The notes beneath the pieces are model-generated. The model ran no database searches, was not told where the DNA came from, and was given only the letters and a program-made list of their open reading frames with translations. A program made the position numbers and the translations under genes. Source: Ardenticatenaceae bacterium (GTDB lineage Bacteria; Chloroflexota; Anaerolineae; Promineifilales; Promineifilaceae). Taken from it: DNA of 64,000 nucleotides. The stretch spans positions 248,001 through 312,000 of the forward strand of contig JACKBX010000003.1 in assembly GCA_020634375.1 (NCBI GenBank). The letters are read 5' to 3'. Below are positions 15,540 through 24,159 of this stretch, in pieces (within the stretch, counting starts at the first letter, position 1; each line of letters starts with the position of its first letter).

Positions 15540-17153
15540 CTATTCTTTGCGTACAATGCCACCCAACTCCTCAGCCAGAGCATCAAATTCCTCTTTGGAA
15601 ATGGGCACGGTGTACTCACTGGTGACGACGCAGCGCACATGGCAGGTTGCGTGCAGCATATCACTAAAAATCTCGCCAACTGTCTGCGCCGCGCCCTGTG
15701 TGTTGTCAAATTTGTCTTTGAAAATGGGGTAATCAAACCCCAAAACAATGTGGTTTTTGCTCTCGACGGCCAGCGGTTTTGCCATATTCAGCAGCGCGGG
15801 GAGGTTGCGATTGACGTTGCCAGCTTCGTTAATCATCGAGCGCCAGAATTGGGTTATTTGGGCAACGGAAACGGCCGTTCCCCCAGACACATTCTTCGCT
15901 TCCGCAGGCTTTTTCTCAACGGGTTCGGGCGGTGGAACAACGGCCGTTGCCGTTTCCACCACTGCTTCCGGCTCAGGTTCAGGGGCTGGCTCCGGGGGCG
16001 GAGGCGTGGTTTTGATGGGAGACGGCCGTTCCGCAACCGTCTGTTTCACAACCACCCGCTCCGGCAAAGGCTCATCCGGTAATAGCTCGATGAACGCCAT
16101 CTCCAAAGGAAGTTGCGGCTGCCAACTGCTGGCAGGCGACATCGCCGCCTCATTAAAACGCTTCACCGCTTCAATCAACCCCTGACGCGGCGCACGTCCC
16201 GCCTGCGCCAGCATCACATCTTTTTGGTCCTCGGTCACATCCAGCGCCAACTCTCCACCAGCCGCTTGCAGCAGCAGCAGTTGGCGTAAATAGGCCACCA
16301 TCTGGCGGCAAAACTGCCGCGCATCCGTGCCCGAAGCCAGCGCTTCGTGGATGAGCGCCAGCCCGCCCGCGCCATCGCTGCTTAACCAGGCATTGATGAG
16401 TTGGATGACGGCCGTATTCGAGGCCGTACCCAACACCTGCTGCGTACGCTCCAGCGTAATCGCATCCCCCGGCGCAATCACCAACTGGTCAAGCAAACTC
16501 TCGCCGTCGCGGATGCTGCCCGCCGCCTGCTGCGCAATCAGCGCCAACGCCTCCGGCTCAATCGTCAAATCCTCTTGCGCCGCCAGCCATTGCAGCCGCG
16601 CCACAATCTCCGCCTGCGTCAGCAGCCGGAAATTAAACTGCTGGCAGCGCGACTTAATCGTCGCCGGGACTTTATGCTCTTCGGTGGTCGCCAGCACAAA
16701 TTTGGCGTGCGGCGGCGGCTCTTCCAGCGTTTTCAGCAGCGCGTTAAACGCCGCCGTCGAGAGCATGTGTACCTCATCAATGATGTACACCTTGAAGCGA
16801 CCCTCGTTGGGCGCAAAGTTGATTTTGTCGCGCAAATCGCGGATGTCGTCCACGCCGGTGTTGGAAGCAGCATCAATTTCGATTAAGTCGAGAAACCGGG
16901 CTTCGTTGATGGCTTTGCAGATGGTGCATTGGTCGCACGGCCGTTTCGCCGGGTCTGGGTCCAGACAATTTACCGCCTTAGCCAGCAGCCGCGCCGAAGT
17001 CGTCTTGCCTGTACCGCGTGGCCCACAAAACAGGTACGCATGGCCCACACGATCCGCCGCCACACTTTGTTGCAGCGTGTGCGTTACATGCTCCTGACCA
17101 ACTACTTGTTCAAACCGGGCGGGCCGCCATTTGCGATAAAGGGCTTGGGACAT
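15540..17153 (-). CDS. dnaX: DNA polymerase III subunit gamma/tau
   Basis: A 537-residue clamp-loader ATPase of the replisome. I start it at 17153, giving MSQALYRKWRPARFEQVVGQ, the standard N-terminus; the frame stays open 18 codons further upstream. The Walker A motif is G-P-R-G-T-G-K-T-T-S. A zinc module with C-D-Q-C-T-I-C follows, then Walker B V-Y-I-I-D-E-V-H-M-L and the K-S-R-C arginine finger. A Pro/Glu-rich linker (about 375-430) joins a tau-like C-terminal domain. I see no obvious slippery heptamer that would make a short gamma form. Confidence 0.95.
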   Translation of the reverse strand: MSQALYRKWRPARFEQVVGQEHVTHTLQQSVAADRVGHAYLFCGPRGTGKTTSARLLAKAVNCLDPDPAKRPCDQCTICKAINEARFLDLIEIDAASNTGVDDIRDLRDKINFAPNEGRFKVYIIDEVHMLSTAAFNALLKTLEEPPPHAKFVLATTEEHKVPATIKSRCQQFNFRLLTQAEIVARLQWLAAQEDLTIEPEALALIAQQAAGSIRDGESLLDQLVIAPGDAITLERTQQVLGTASNTAVIQLINAWLSSDGAGGLALIHEALASGTDARQFCRQMVAYLRQLLLLQAAGGELALDVTEDQKDVMLAQAGRAPRQGLIEAVKRFNEAAMSPASSWQPQLPLEMAFIELLPDEPLPERVVVKQTVAERPSPIKTTPPPPEPAPEPEPEAVVETATAVVPPPEPVEKKPAEAKNVSGGTAVSVAQITQFWRSMINEAGNVNRNLPALLNMAKPLAVESKNHIVLGFDYPIFKDKFDNTQGAAQTVGEIFSDMLHATCHVRCVVTSEYTVPISKEEFDALAEELGGIVRKE

Positions 17154-17260
17154 GAGGCTAGTGTAACATTGCGATGGGGGTGTGACAAGAGCAGACTCAA
17201 GCACCAAACGCCTTGCGTCAACGGTGATGTATGATGTTTATTGAATGCTTGACACATGAC

Positions 17261-18436
17261 TCATTTAATCAACACTTGCACTGGCAGTGCTGTTTGCAAC
17301 AACCGCAGCGCATTGCCCCCCAGCACTTTGCGAATGGTTGTTTCCGAGAAGCCGGTGTCCAGCATTTGTTGGGTGAGGACGGCGAGTTGGCTGGTATCAA
17401 AGGCAGTGGTCACGCCGCCGTCAAAGTCGGAACCGAGGGCAACGTGGTCGTCGCCGACGAGGTTGATGACATGCTCAATGGCGGCGATGATGTGGCGGGA
17501 ATGACGGCCGTTCACGGCCGTTTCCCAATACCCAATGCCAATCACCCCGCCGGTGGCGGCAATGGCCTGCACCTGGTCATCTGCCAGGTTGCGCGGATTG
17601 TCGCAGGTGCCGCGCACACCGCCATGCGACGCTAAAATGGGGCGGTCGGTCAGCGCCAGCACGTCATCAATGGCGCGACGCGAGAGGTGCGCCACGTCCA
17701 ACAGCATTTCCAACTGCATGGCGCTGGCTACCAATTGATGGCCTAATGGCGTCAAACCGCCCTGTTCCAGCCCATGTGCTGACCCGGCAAACTCAGTATC
17801 GTAAAAGTGGGTCAGCCCCAAAATGCGAAATCCGGCGGCAAACAGCGGGTGAATGTTGGCCGGGTCGCCCTCCAATGCCTGTGTACCTTCAATGGTGAGG
17901 ATCGTGCCGACGAGATACGGCCGTTCCACCCTCTCCGCCAAAAATTGCGCCAACTCCTCCTGATTATGCAGCAGCCACCATTGCCCACCCGACTGCGCAG
18001 CAATCGCCGCCATGCGCTGCGCGTGATACAGCGCCCGCTCAAATGGCGACATCCGCGCCGTCGGTTTGCGCTGCACAAACCCGGCTAACGTCAGCAAGTC
18101 AGGGCGGTTGGGGTCCGTGCGCGTCTCGTTCGCGCCAAAAGGAACCCTTGTCGCCGCTGCCTGCACCTGAATGGCAACATTACCCTCTTGCAAACGCGGC
18201 AAATCAATATGCCCCACGTTACTGCGGCGCAGCAAATCGCGCCCAAAAAGCAGCGAATCTGCGTGCAAATCTGCCACCAGTGCGGACTGGTGAAGTTGGC
18301 GGGCGCGAGGCGTCACTTCTGGCAGCGGTTCCGGCTGCACACGATTCAACAATTGCTCCAATTTTGGCCCCAGCCACCACCAGGCAGCCAACGGGGGGAG
18401 AAGAAGTGAAGGGAGGAGAAGTTTTTTAGCGTTCAT
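17261..18436 (-). CDS. Membrane dipeptidase (M19)
   Basis: A 391-residue zinc dipeptidase of the renal dipeptidase family. An N-terminal hydrophobic segment (about residues 5-22) probably anchors it in the membrane. The metal ligands are visible: H-A-D in V-A-D-L-H-A-D-S, the bridging Glu in L-T-I-E-G-T-Q, His in D-V-A-H-L-S-R-R and in I-L-A-S-H-G-G-V, and Asp in A-L-G-S-D-F-D-G-G. It probably cleaves dipeptides outside the cytoplasm. AAGGA precedes the start. Two ACGGCCGT palindromes lie only two bases apart inside it. Confidence 0.92.
   Translation of the reverse strand: MNAKKLLLPSLLLPPLAAWWWLGPKLEQLLNRVQPEPLPEVTPRARQLHQSALVADLHADSLLFGRDLLRRSNVGHIDLPRLQEGNVAIQVQAAATRVPFGANETRTDPNRPDLLTLAGFVQRKPTARMSPFERALYHAQRMAAIAAQSGGQWWLLHNQEELAQFLAERVERPYLVGTILTIEGTQALEGDPANIHPLFAAGFRILGLTHFYDTEFAGSAHGLEQGGLTPLGHQLVASAMQLEMLLDVAHLSRRAIDDVLALTDRPILASHGGVRGTCDNPRNLADDQVQAIAATGGVIGIGYWETAVNGRHSRHIIAAIEHVINLVGDDHVALGSDFDGGVTTAFDTSQLAVLTQQMLDTGFSETTIRKVLGGNALRLLQTALPVQVLIK
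17504..17521. repeat. Paired ACGGCCGT palindromes
   Basis: Two complete ACGGCCGT copies (17504-17511 and 17514-17521) are separated by two bases inside the dipeptidase gene. This is the closest spacing seen in the window. Confidence 0.9.
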
Positions 18437-18452
18437 GGGTTCCTTTTGGAGA

Positions 18453-18527
18453 GCAAGGGAGCGGAGGCGCAGGGGAGCAAGGGGGGAAAAAACGCTCCCC
18501 TACTCCCTTGCCCCCCTGCTCCTTTGC
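18453..18527. repeat. GC-rich word-repeat hairpin
   Basis: Nested arms of gcaagggagc and gcaggggagcaaggg words pair with ctcccttgcccccctgc and gctcctttgc around an A-rich loop. It lies between the epimerase stop and the dipeptidase start and shares its word family with the pepA-recO hairpin at 9626. Confidence 0.7.
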
Positions 18528-18533
18528 ACACAT

Positions 18534-19556
18534 TTACATAAACAAGTCCCGGTTGCCCGCCACCCATTCGTACAAATCACAAATGCCTGTGCTGGGGTTG
18601 ATATGCGGCTGCCAACCTAATTCGGCGGCGGCTTTGCGCGTGTCGGCGATAAAGACGCGCTGGTCGCCGGGTCGCCAATCACCGCGCTGTACCGGGATTT
18701 CGTGCCCGGCCAATTCTGCCAGCAGCGGGCCAAATTCTTGCCAAATAGAGAGGGTGTTATCCACGCCGCCGCCGACGTTGAAGGCCTGTCCTTTGAGGCG
18801 ATCTATGTTGGCGATGCCTAATTCGTAGGCACGAATGAGGTCGGAAACGTGCAGCAAATCGCGTACCTGCTTGCCATCACCATAAATGCTGATGGGCCGC
18901 CCCATGACGGCCGCAATCACAAAATGGGCCACCCACCCCTGGTCTTCGACGCCGAATTGGCGACGGCCGTAAATGCACGACTGCCGAAAAACCAATGTGC
19001 GCAGCCCATAAATCCGCGCATAGTCTAGCATGTACTGGTCGCCCGTCCCTTTGGAACAGCCATAGGGAGAATGGAAGTCCAAAGCAGCGCTTTCGGAAAT
19101 GCCGCAGGGGTAGTCGGCGTAGGCATAGCGCGTTTCTTGTTCAACCACGCCCACATCCTCCATGCCGCCGTAGACTTTGTTGGTAGATGCGTAGAGAACG
19201 GCCGTTTCCGGGCAAACCTGCCGCACCGCCTCTAGCACATTAAACGTACCCAACGCGTTAATCTCAAAATCCTCGCGGGGATTTTGTACGGACGTGGTGA
19301 CGGCCACCTGGCTGGCGAGATGCAGCACCACATCCGCGCCGCCTATGCTGCCGGTCAGTGCGGTAAAATCGCGCACATCGCCGCGCACAAAGCGCAGCCG
19401 CGCCGTACCGTGCTGCGCCGCCAACCAATCCAGGTTGGCTTGCCCGCCCACCCGCGACAAATTATCAAAAATGACGACTTCATGACCTTGCTCTAAAAAA
19501 TGATCGGCACTGTTACAACCAATAAAACCAGCGCCCCCCGTAATAAAAAATTTCAT
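18534..19556 (-). CDS. CDP-paratose 2-epimerase-like SDR
   Basis: A 340-residue extended short-chain dehydrogenase that would interconvert nucleotide sugars, as CDP-paratose epimerases do for O-antigen deoxysugars. The NAD loop is F-I-T-G-G-A-G-F-I-G at residues 4-13. The catalytic Tyr/Lys lie in S-P-Y-G-C-S-K-G-T-G-D-Q-Y, whose G-C-S-K-G-x-G-D-Q form is typical of the tyvelose epimerase group. The start is set at 19556 (MKFFITGGAGFIG) because the longer reading includes repeat DNA. It may feed the glycan operon at 1-7 kb (inference). Confidence 0.87.
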   Translation of the reverse strand: MKFFITGGAGFIGCNSADHFLEQGHEVVIFDNLSRVGGQANLDWLAAQHGTARLRFVRGDVRDFTALTGSIGGADVVLHLASQVAVTTSVQNPREDFEINALGTFNVLEAVRQVCPETAVLYASTNKVYGGMEDVGVVEQETRYAYADYPCGISESAALDFHSPYGCSKGTGDQYMLDYARIYGLRTLVFRQSCIYGRRQFGVEDQGWVAHFVIAAVMGRPISIYGDGKQVRDLLHVSDLIRAYELGIANIDRLKGQAFNVGGGVDNTLSIWQEFGPLLAELAGHEIPVQRGDWRPGDQRVFIADTRKAAAELGWQPHINPSTGICDLYEWVAGNRDLFM

Positions 19557-19583
19557 GCCTGTGCTTCCTTCAAATGGTTCGTT

Positions 19584-19647
19584 ATAAGTTGCAAGTTGCA
19601 AGTTACAGGTTACAGATTGAATTTGGGGCAACCTGTCACTTGTAACC
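19584..19647. repeat. Word-repeat hairpin
   Basis: The left arm of ttgcaagttacaggtt words pairs with the right arm caacctgtcacttgtaac. It lies between rimI and the epimerase gene and shares its word family with the hairpin at 8037. Confidence 0.65.
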
Positions 19648-19666
19648 ATTTACTCGTTATACAATG

Positions 19667-20206
19667 TCAGGGTGCAGATGGCGCACTGGTTAAGTGTACC
19701 CAAAGCGCCTGGCGCAGAGCATTCAGGGTATGTGCGTAATAATTGTCATTGAGTATAACGGTCATAATCAGGGCATCGTCACCGGTATCGCGGTAGTAAC
19801 GCGGCCGTTCCCCCTCAACTATGAAAGCGTATTTTCGGTATAACGCCTGGGCAATTGTGTTGCTGCGGCGTACTTCCAGGGTTGCCTGCGTGGCAGGGTG
19901 TTCGCCAGCCATGTACAGCATGTTGAGCAAGAGTAATTCCCCCAATTTTTTACCACGCCAGTCCGGGTGGGTAGCAATGGTGCTGATGTGCGCTTCATCG
20001 GCTATCAACCAATATCCAACGTAGCCAAGCAAGACGTTTTCAAGCAGCAATGCCTGGTAATGGGCCATTGGGTTTCGCGTCAGTTCGTATTCGTACAGCC
20101 CTTTTTTACTGGGAGTTGGAAAGGCTAGCCGGTCAATTGCATACACGGCATCCAAATCGGCTAGTTGCAGGGCGCGTAATTGATATGGCGCAGGGGCGGC
20201 GAGCAT
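19667..20206 (-). CDS. rimI: Ribosomal protein S18 alanine acetyltransferase-like
   Basis: A 179-residue GNAT acetyltransferase. The acetyl-CoA loop is D-W-R-G-K-K-L-G-E-L-L (about residues 75-85), and the E-V-R-R-S-N-T-I-A-Q-A-L-Y-R-K segment is the RimI signature. RimI acetylates the N-terminus of ribosomal protein S18. It follows tsaB by three bases, the common tsaE-tsaB-rimI arrangement, which supports the call over a general GNAT. The C-terminal 35 residues extend beyond the usual RimI end. Confidence 0.85.
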   Translation of the reverse strand: MLAAPAPYQLRALQLADLDAVYAIDRLAFPTPSKKGLYEYELTRNPMAHYQALLLENVLLGYVGYWLIADEAHISTIATHPDWRGKKLGELLLLNMLYMAGEHPATQATLEVRRSNTIAQALYRKYAFIVEGERPRYYRDTGDDALIMTVILNDNYYAHTLNALRQALWVHLTSAPSAP

Positions 20207-20209
20207 GGG

Positions 20210-20881
20210 CTAATTGCCAGCGGGGTCTTTGAGGTAGATGGGGGCCAGGGTGCGAGCGTTATCTGTCTGCCCTTTGCGCAAACGAACCCAGGCTATTTCG
20301 GCCAGACAACCAGCACGACGAGTGGATCGGGAGGGCAGAGCAACCTGAAATTCTTTGCTGGCGGCACGGATGGTTTTGGCTGCTTCTGCGCTGATTTCCC
20401 CGGCAAAAGTGTGAGGGTCATCCGTATTGAGGGATGCTAATAGCTCATCCCAGTTAACGATGACGGGGCGTTCGCCGCTTTGCCAACCACGACGGCCGTG
20501 CCATTGATAAACGCCTGCACATACCCGGCTGCGCCCCGCCTCGGCAATGACAACCAGTTGACCGGAGCGTTCGCCAATTGAATGCGCCAAAATATCCAAC
20601 GTGGGCACGCCAATGATCGGAGTCTGGTGCGCCAGCGCCATCCCTTTGGCGACGCCCAACCCGACGCGCAGCCCGGTGTAGGAACCGGGGCCGAGGGCAA
20701 CGGCAATAGCTTTAAGGTCGCTGCCTGTCAGGCCTTGTCGAACGAGCATTCGTTCGATGGATGGACTAAGTTCGATGGTTTGGGTGTTGATGCTGTGCCA
20801 CCCAGCTTCGTCGATGACGGCCGTTCCGTCATGCAACGCCAGTCCTGTCCAACGGGTAGCGGTGTCAATGGCTAAAATCAT
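20210..20881 (-). CDS. tsaB: tRNA t6A modification protein TsaB
   Basis: A 223-residue ASKHA-fold protein, a partner of TsaD and TsaE in making t6A37 on tRNAs that read ANN codons. The N-terminal phosphate loop M-I-L-A-I-D-T-A-T and the A-V-A-L-G-P-G-S-Y-T-G-L-R-V-G segment are diagnostic. It sits in a compact operon with tsaE upstream and rimI downstream. TsaD, the catalytic subunit, is not in the window. Confidence 0.94.
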   Translation of the reverse strand: MILAIDTATRWTGLALHDGTAVIDEAGWHSINTQTIELSPSIERMLVRQGLTGSDLKAIAVALGPGSYTGLRVGLGVAKGMALAHQTPIIGVPTLDILAHSIGERSGQLVVIAEAGRSRVCAGVYQWHGRRGWQSGERPVIVNWDELLASLNTDDPHTFAGEISAEAAKTIRAASKEFQVALPSRSTRRAGCLAEIAWVRLRKGQTDNARTLAPIYLKDPAGN

Positions 20882-20890
20882 AGGGTCATC

Positions 20891-21391
20891 CTAAACACCA
20901 AAGGCACTGCGCTTGAATTGCTCCAACAATTCAGCAGAACGTTCACCTTTGGCGACAACGCGCAGCGTGCGGCGCGTCTCATTGAGGTAAGTCAAGGTAA
21001 TCCACAAGGCGTCTTTGGACAGCAAGGGAGTGATGTGTTCCGGCCACTCGATCATGACGGCCCCTCTGCTGTCAAGAATTTCGGCGATGCCGGTGGTTTC
21101 GATGTCTACGGCCGTTTCCAGTCGGTAGCAATCAATGTGATAGAGAATCAATCCATCATGCACACGCGGGTACTCATTCACCAGAGTAAAGGTTGGGCTA
21201 GTCACACGCAGAGCCGTGCCCCAACCACGCCCAACGCCACGAGCCAGGGCTGTTTTGCCTGCACCCAATTCACCTGAAAGGCAAATCAAGTCATGAGCTT
21301 GCAGCAATTCGCCCAGGCGCACACCTAAGCGCTCCGTTTGGGCAACATTGCTGCTGATAAAATCAAGTGTCCACTTATCAAGTATGGGCAT
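20891..21391 (-). CDS. tsaE: tRNA t6A modification ATPase TsaE
   Basis: A 166-residue P-loop ATPase that drives turnover of the TsaBD complex. The Walker A motif is L-S-G-E-L-G-A-G-K-T-A-L (about residues 38-49). The T-S-P-T-F-T-L-V-N-E-Y and H-I-D-C-Y-R-L-E segments are characteristic of TsaE. It is the first gene of the tsaE-tsaB-rimI operon, and a candidate promoter lies 19-47 bases upstream. Confidence 0.95.
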   Translation of the reverse strand: MPILDKWTLDFISSNVAQTERLGVRLGELLQAHDLICLSGELGAGKTALARGVGRGWGTALRVTSPTFTLVNEYPRVHDGLILYHIDCYRLETAVDIETTGIAEILDSRGAVMIEWPEHITPLLSKDALWITLTYLNETRRTLRVVAKGERSAELLEQFKRSAFGV

Positions 21392-21409
21392 AAGAATTTA
21401 CGATTAACG

Positions 21410-21438
21410 ATTTTGGATTGATGATTACTCGCTTTCAA
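21410..21438 (-). promoter_or_regulatory. Candidate promoter of tsaE operon
   Basis: On the minus strand there is a -35 box TTGAAA (21438-21433, 5 of 6), a 17-base spacer and a -10 box CAAAAT (21415-21410, 4 of 6). It would give a very short leader before the tsaE ATG at 21391. The rest of the 21392-21597 gap is AT-rich, with no gene. Confidence 0.4.
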
Positions 21439-21597
21439 AACGCGAAGCTTAAATCAAAATCGATCTCTGAATATCTATCACCTACGGGTTTAGGAATTTA
21501 CTAAAAACTCGCAAACTCTCTAAATCGATCTTTATTATACCTTCACCTAAAGAACATGGTATCATTAGCCGGAACTGGGAACTAGGAGAAGAATTAC

Positions 21598-22326
21598 ATG
21601 CGGGTACTCGTTATCTCTGACATTCACGCCAATCTCGCTGCGTTTAAAGCTGTACTGGATGATTCCAAGGGGTTGTGGGAGAAAATATGGTTCTTGGGGG
21701 ATCTCATCGGTTATGGGCCAGACCCCAATGAATGTACGTCTCTGCTCCGCGAATTTGACCACATTGCTTTATCGGGCAACCATGATTGGGCCGTACTGGA
21801 CAAATTGGATACGTCCAGCTTTAATGCTGAAGCCAAATCGGCTATTACCTGGACACGCGATACCATCACACCGGAAACGCGTGCGTATTTGGATTCGCTG
21901 CCTTCAAAGCTGGTACTGGGTCAGTTCACGTTGGCTCATGCCAGTCCGCGCCAGCCTGTATGGGAATATATTTTAGACCCGTACACGGCGGCCATTAATT
22001 TTGAATTTTTTGATACGCCGTATTGCCTGGTTGGGCATACACATGTGCCAATCTGGTTTGAGGAAACGGCCGTACACAGTGTCATTCCCTACGTGCCCAA
22101 CTATGGCAAGCCCACCAACCTGCCCGAAAATCGAGTGATCATCAACCCTGGCAGCATTGGCCAGCCGCGAGACTCTGATCACCGTGCGGCATATGCACTG
22201 TTGGACACCGATAACCTTGTCTGGGAATATCGCCGCATCGCATATGACGTGAGTAAAACACAAGAAAAGATGCGGGCGCAAAATATGCCATCGCGTCTGG
22301 TCAACCGTTTGGAATACGGTTGGTAG
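21598..22326 (+). CDS. Metallophosphoesterase, YfcE/MJ0936-like
   Basis: A 242-residue cytosolic calcineurin-like phosphoesterase. The metal ligands appear in order: D-I-H-A-N (residues 8-12), G-D-L-I-G-Y-G-P-D-P, G-N-H-D-W-A-V, and G-H-T-H-V-P. The family hydrolyses phosphodiesters, but the natural substrate is unknown. The start has GGAG ten bases upstream. It is a single gene read away from tsaE, and terminators follow on both strands. Confidence 0.9.
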   Translation: MRVLVISDIHANLAAFKAVLDDSKGLWEKIWFLGDLIGYGPDPNECTSLLREFDHIALSGNHDWAVLDKLDTSSFNAEAKSAITWTRDTITPETRAYLDSLPSKLVLGQFTLAHASPRQPVWEYILDPYTAAINFEFFDTPYCLVGHTHVPIWFEETAVHSVIPYVPNYGKPTNLPENRVIINPGSIGQPRDSDHRAAYALLDTDNLVWEYRRIAYDVSKTQEKMRAQNMPSRLVNRLEYGW

Positions 22327-22342
22327 CACCTCCAACAAGAAA

Positions 22343-22376
22343 AAACTGCAAAAGTCATGGCTGACTTTTGCAGTTT
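22343..22376 (-). terminator. Strong hairpin terminator
   Basis: A perfect 15-base stem (aaactgcaaaagtca with its complement) around a TGGC loop. The T-rich flank lies on the minus strand, so it would end the transcript of the copper-chaperone gene. It may also act on the + strand. Confidence 0.85.
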
Positions 22377-22431
22377 ACCCCACCTTCCAGTTTTATTATT
22401 TTGAGTCGGAATTAAATAAGCTGCGCTTTTA

Positions 22432-22462
22432 GAAGGGTTCAATCTCAGACATCGAACCCTTC
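22432..22462 (+). terminator. Terminator of the phosphoesterase gene
   Basis: The nine-base stem GAAGGGTTC/GAACCCTTC with a 13-base loop is followed on the + strand by TTTTGTTT. It lies just past the convergent copper-chaperone stop. Confidence 0.8.
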
Positions 22463-22468
22463 TTTTGT

Positions 22469-22978
22469 TTAACCGCCGTTATTCATACCTTCCATGCCGC
22501 TGCCGTCCATATCCATATCCATGCTGGGCGTGTCAGCATTATCACGGATATCGGCCGTCACTTCCATTGTCCCGGCATTTTCAAATTGTAGGGTGATTGG
22601 AATGCTGTCTCCGGCATTAAATTCCTGATTTTTGCCAATGCACATGACATGTAGGCCACCAACTTTCAACTCAACCATTTCGCCTTTGGGTAAAGCAATG
22701 TAACCATCAGGTACAGGGCGCATTCCCATGACATCCCCTTCCTTCATGTACATTTCGTGGAGTTCTACCGTTCCGCAAGCATCGGTGCTGGCGCTGAGCA
22801 GTTTGTCATCTTCACCCGTATTGTTGGTTATTTGCATGTAGAATGCACCATTAGCTGCTGCCATAGGGGAGGTACGCCCCCATACATCATTTACTTCCAT
22901 TTCACCGGAGCTGCTGCCACAAGCAGCCAGCAGCACAATCAGCAAAAATAGCATCAAACCTAATTTCCAATGTCTCAT
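22469..22978 (-). CDS. Copper chaperone PCu(A)C lipoprotein
   Basis: A 169-residue lipoprotein with signal peptide and lipobox L-A-A-C at about residue 21. I start it at 22978 (MRHWKLGLMLFLLIVLLAAC); the longer frame has no support. The domain carries the Cu(I) motif H-E-M-Y-M followed by M-G-M and G-G-L-H-V-M-C, matching the H-(M)-x10-M-x21-H-x-M pattern of PCu(A)C proteins, which deliver copper to the CuA site of cytochrome oxidase. A Met/Asp/Gly-rich tail (DMDMDGSGMEGM) may add copper binding. It lies downstream of the sco and ccoG-like genes. Confidence 0.92.
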   Translation of the reverse strand: MRHWKLGLMLFLLIVLLAACGSSSGEMEVNDVWGRTSPMAAANGAFYMQITNNTGEDDKLLSASTDACGTVELHEMYMKEGDVMGMRPVPDGYIALPKGEMVELKVGGLHVMCIGKNQEFNAGDSIPITLQFENAGTMEVTADIRDNADTPSMDMDMDGSGMEGMNNGG

Positions 22979-23140
22979 TTTATCTCTCCTTATTAAATTG
23001 CTTGTTTGCATTATCACAAATGCACTTGATTTGGGTCTGGGTAGCTCCCCCAAACCATGAGCCTCTAAGCTTCCCCGCCAGAGTATGTGTGTGTCAAAGG
23101 AAGGTGGGAGTCTCTTGAACACACACTGAATCATTACTAT

Positions 23141-23527
23141 CTATTCTGATACGGTCAGATCAAATTGTTGCTCGCTCCAGGTACCATCAAGAAGGGTGGC
23201 GCGAACGGTTACGACCCAGTCTCCAGTCATTGTCCAGGCAAAGGGCACGGCATATAAGCCATCGCTACCGCCAGCAGCGTTTGCCAACACGGGCATCATG
23301 CCTGCATGAGTCATGTCACCTTTGATGTTAATCGTGGCATCGTCAACGGCCGTTCCCGCTGCATCTGTCACCCGAACAACCATCTCCGTATCGCCGCTCA
23401 TTGTTGGGGCTGCGGGTTCCATTAGCTCAATAGTCAGTTCGGCCGTGCCAGCCTCACCCTCTTGCTGGCTCTGGCGGCAGCCCACCATCAGCAGCAACAG
23501 CATAACCAGAAAAATCACTCGTTTCAT
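23141..23527 (-). CDS. FixH/YtkA-like lipoprotein
   Basis: A 128-residue lipoprotein with lipobox M-V-G-C at about residue 17. The mature part is an immunoglobulin-like beta domain with V-R-V-T-D-A-A-G-T and D-M-T-H-A-G-M-M-P, resembling YtkA/FixH domains that occur near copper oxidase assembly genes. The His and Met residues in that motif could bind copper (inference). The start at 23527 is chosen for the signal peptide. It lies between the sco and PCu(A)C genes, so a joint role in cytochrome oxidase maturation is likely. Confidence 0.8.
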   Translation of the reverse strand: MKRVIFLVMLLLLMVGCRQSQQEGEAGTAELTIELMEPAAPTMSGDTEMVVRVTDAAGTAVDDATINIKGDMTHAGMMPVLANAAGGSDGLYAVPFAWTMTGDWVVTVRATLLDGTWSEQQFDLTVSE

Positions 23528-23569
23528 TTCATAACTCCAAATTGATAAGCCTCTCTTCAAAACCCTGGC

Positions 23570-24145
23570 TTACTGACTTTTCAACACATTCCGCAAATCC
23601 GATACCATTTCATCACGAGCCATGCCAAAAGGAAAAGAAAGCCAGTACTCGCCTTTTTTATCAATAACAAATACACGAGCCGTGTGATCAATCAGATAAC
23701 CGGTAGCGGGCGTACCTTCGTGTCGCTCATAAAAAATGCCATAATCCGACGCTGCGGCAGCAATTTGCTCCTCAGTCCCCGACAAACCTATAAACGATGG
23801 ATCAAAGTGCGCCACATAGTCAGCCAATTGCAATGGCGTGTCTCGCTCCGGGTCTACCGTCACCATGATGACCTGAATCTCGTCTGCATCCTTGCCCAAC
23901 TCCTGCATCACTTGCGCCAAATCCGTCATCGTACTGGGGCAAACATCCGGGCAAAACGTGTAACCGAAATAAAGCAGCACCACTTTGCCAGAAAAGTCAC
24001 TCAACGAAACTGGACCAGCCACACTTTGCAGAGTGAAATCAGTTGCCTGTTGTGGCCCAGGCCACAACGTGCCAAAATATTGCGGCTCTCCCCCGCAAGC
24101 AACTAACAACAGAAACAAAAGCAACAATAAAACAAGTCGTTTCAT
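23570..24145 (-). CDS. SCO1/SenC copper chaperone lipoprotein
   Basis: A 191-residue thioredoxin-fold lipoprotein (lipobox L-V-A-C). It binds copper through C-P-D-V-C in G-Y-T-F-C-P-D-V-C-P and the distal His in L-I-D-H-T-A-R, and helps to build the CuA centre of cytochrome c oxidase at the outer face of the membrane. All three ligands are present. It follows the ccoG-like gene by 14 bases. Confidence 0.94.
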   Translation of the reverse strand: MKRLVLLLLLFLLLVACGGEPQYFGTLWPGPQQATDFTLQSVAGPVSLSDFSGKVVLLYFGYTFCPDVCPSTMTDLAQVMQELGKDADEIQVIMVTVDPERDTPLQLADYVAHFDPSFIGLSGTEEQIAAAASDYGIFYERHEGTPATGYLIDHTARVFVIDKKGEYWLSFPFGMARDEMVSDLRNVLKSQ

Positions 24146-24159
24146 CGGTTTACTCCAGT

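Noticed and set aside
19557..19649. A longer N-terminus for the epimerase
   Set aside because: The extra residues are translated word repeats, and the Rossmann motif starts properly at 19556.
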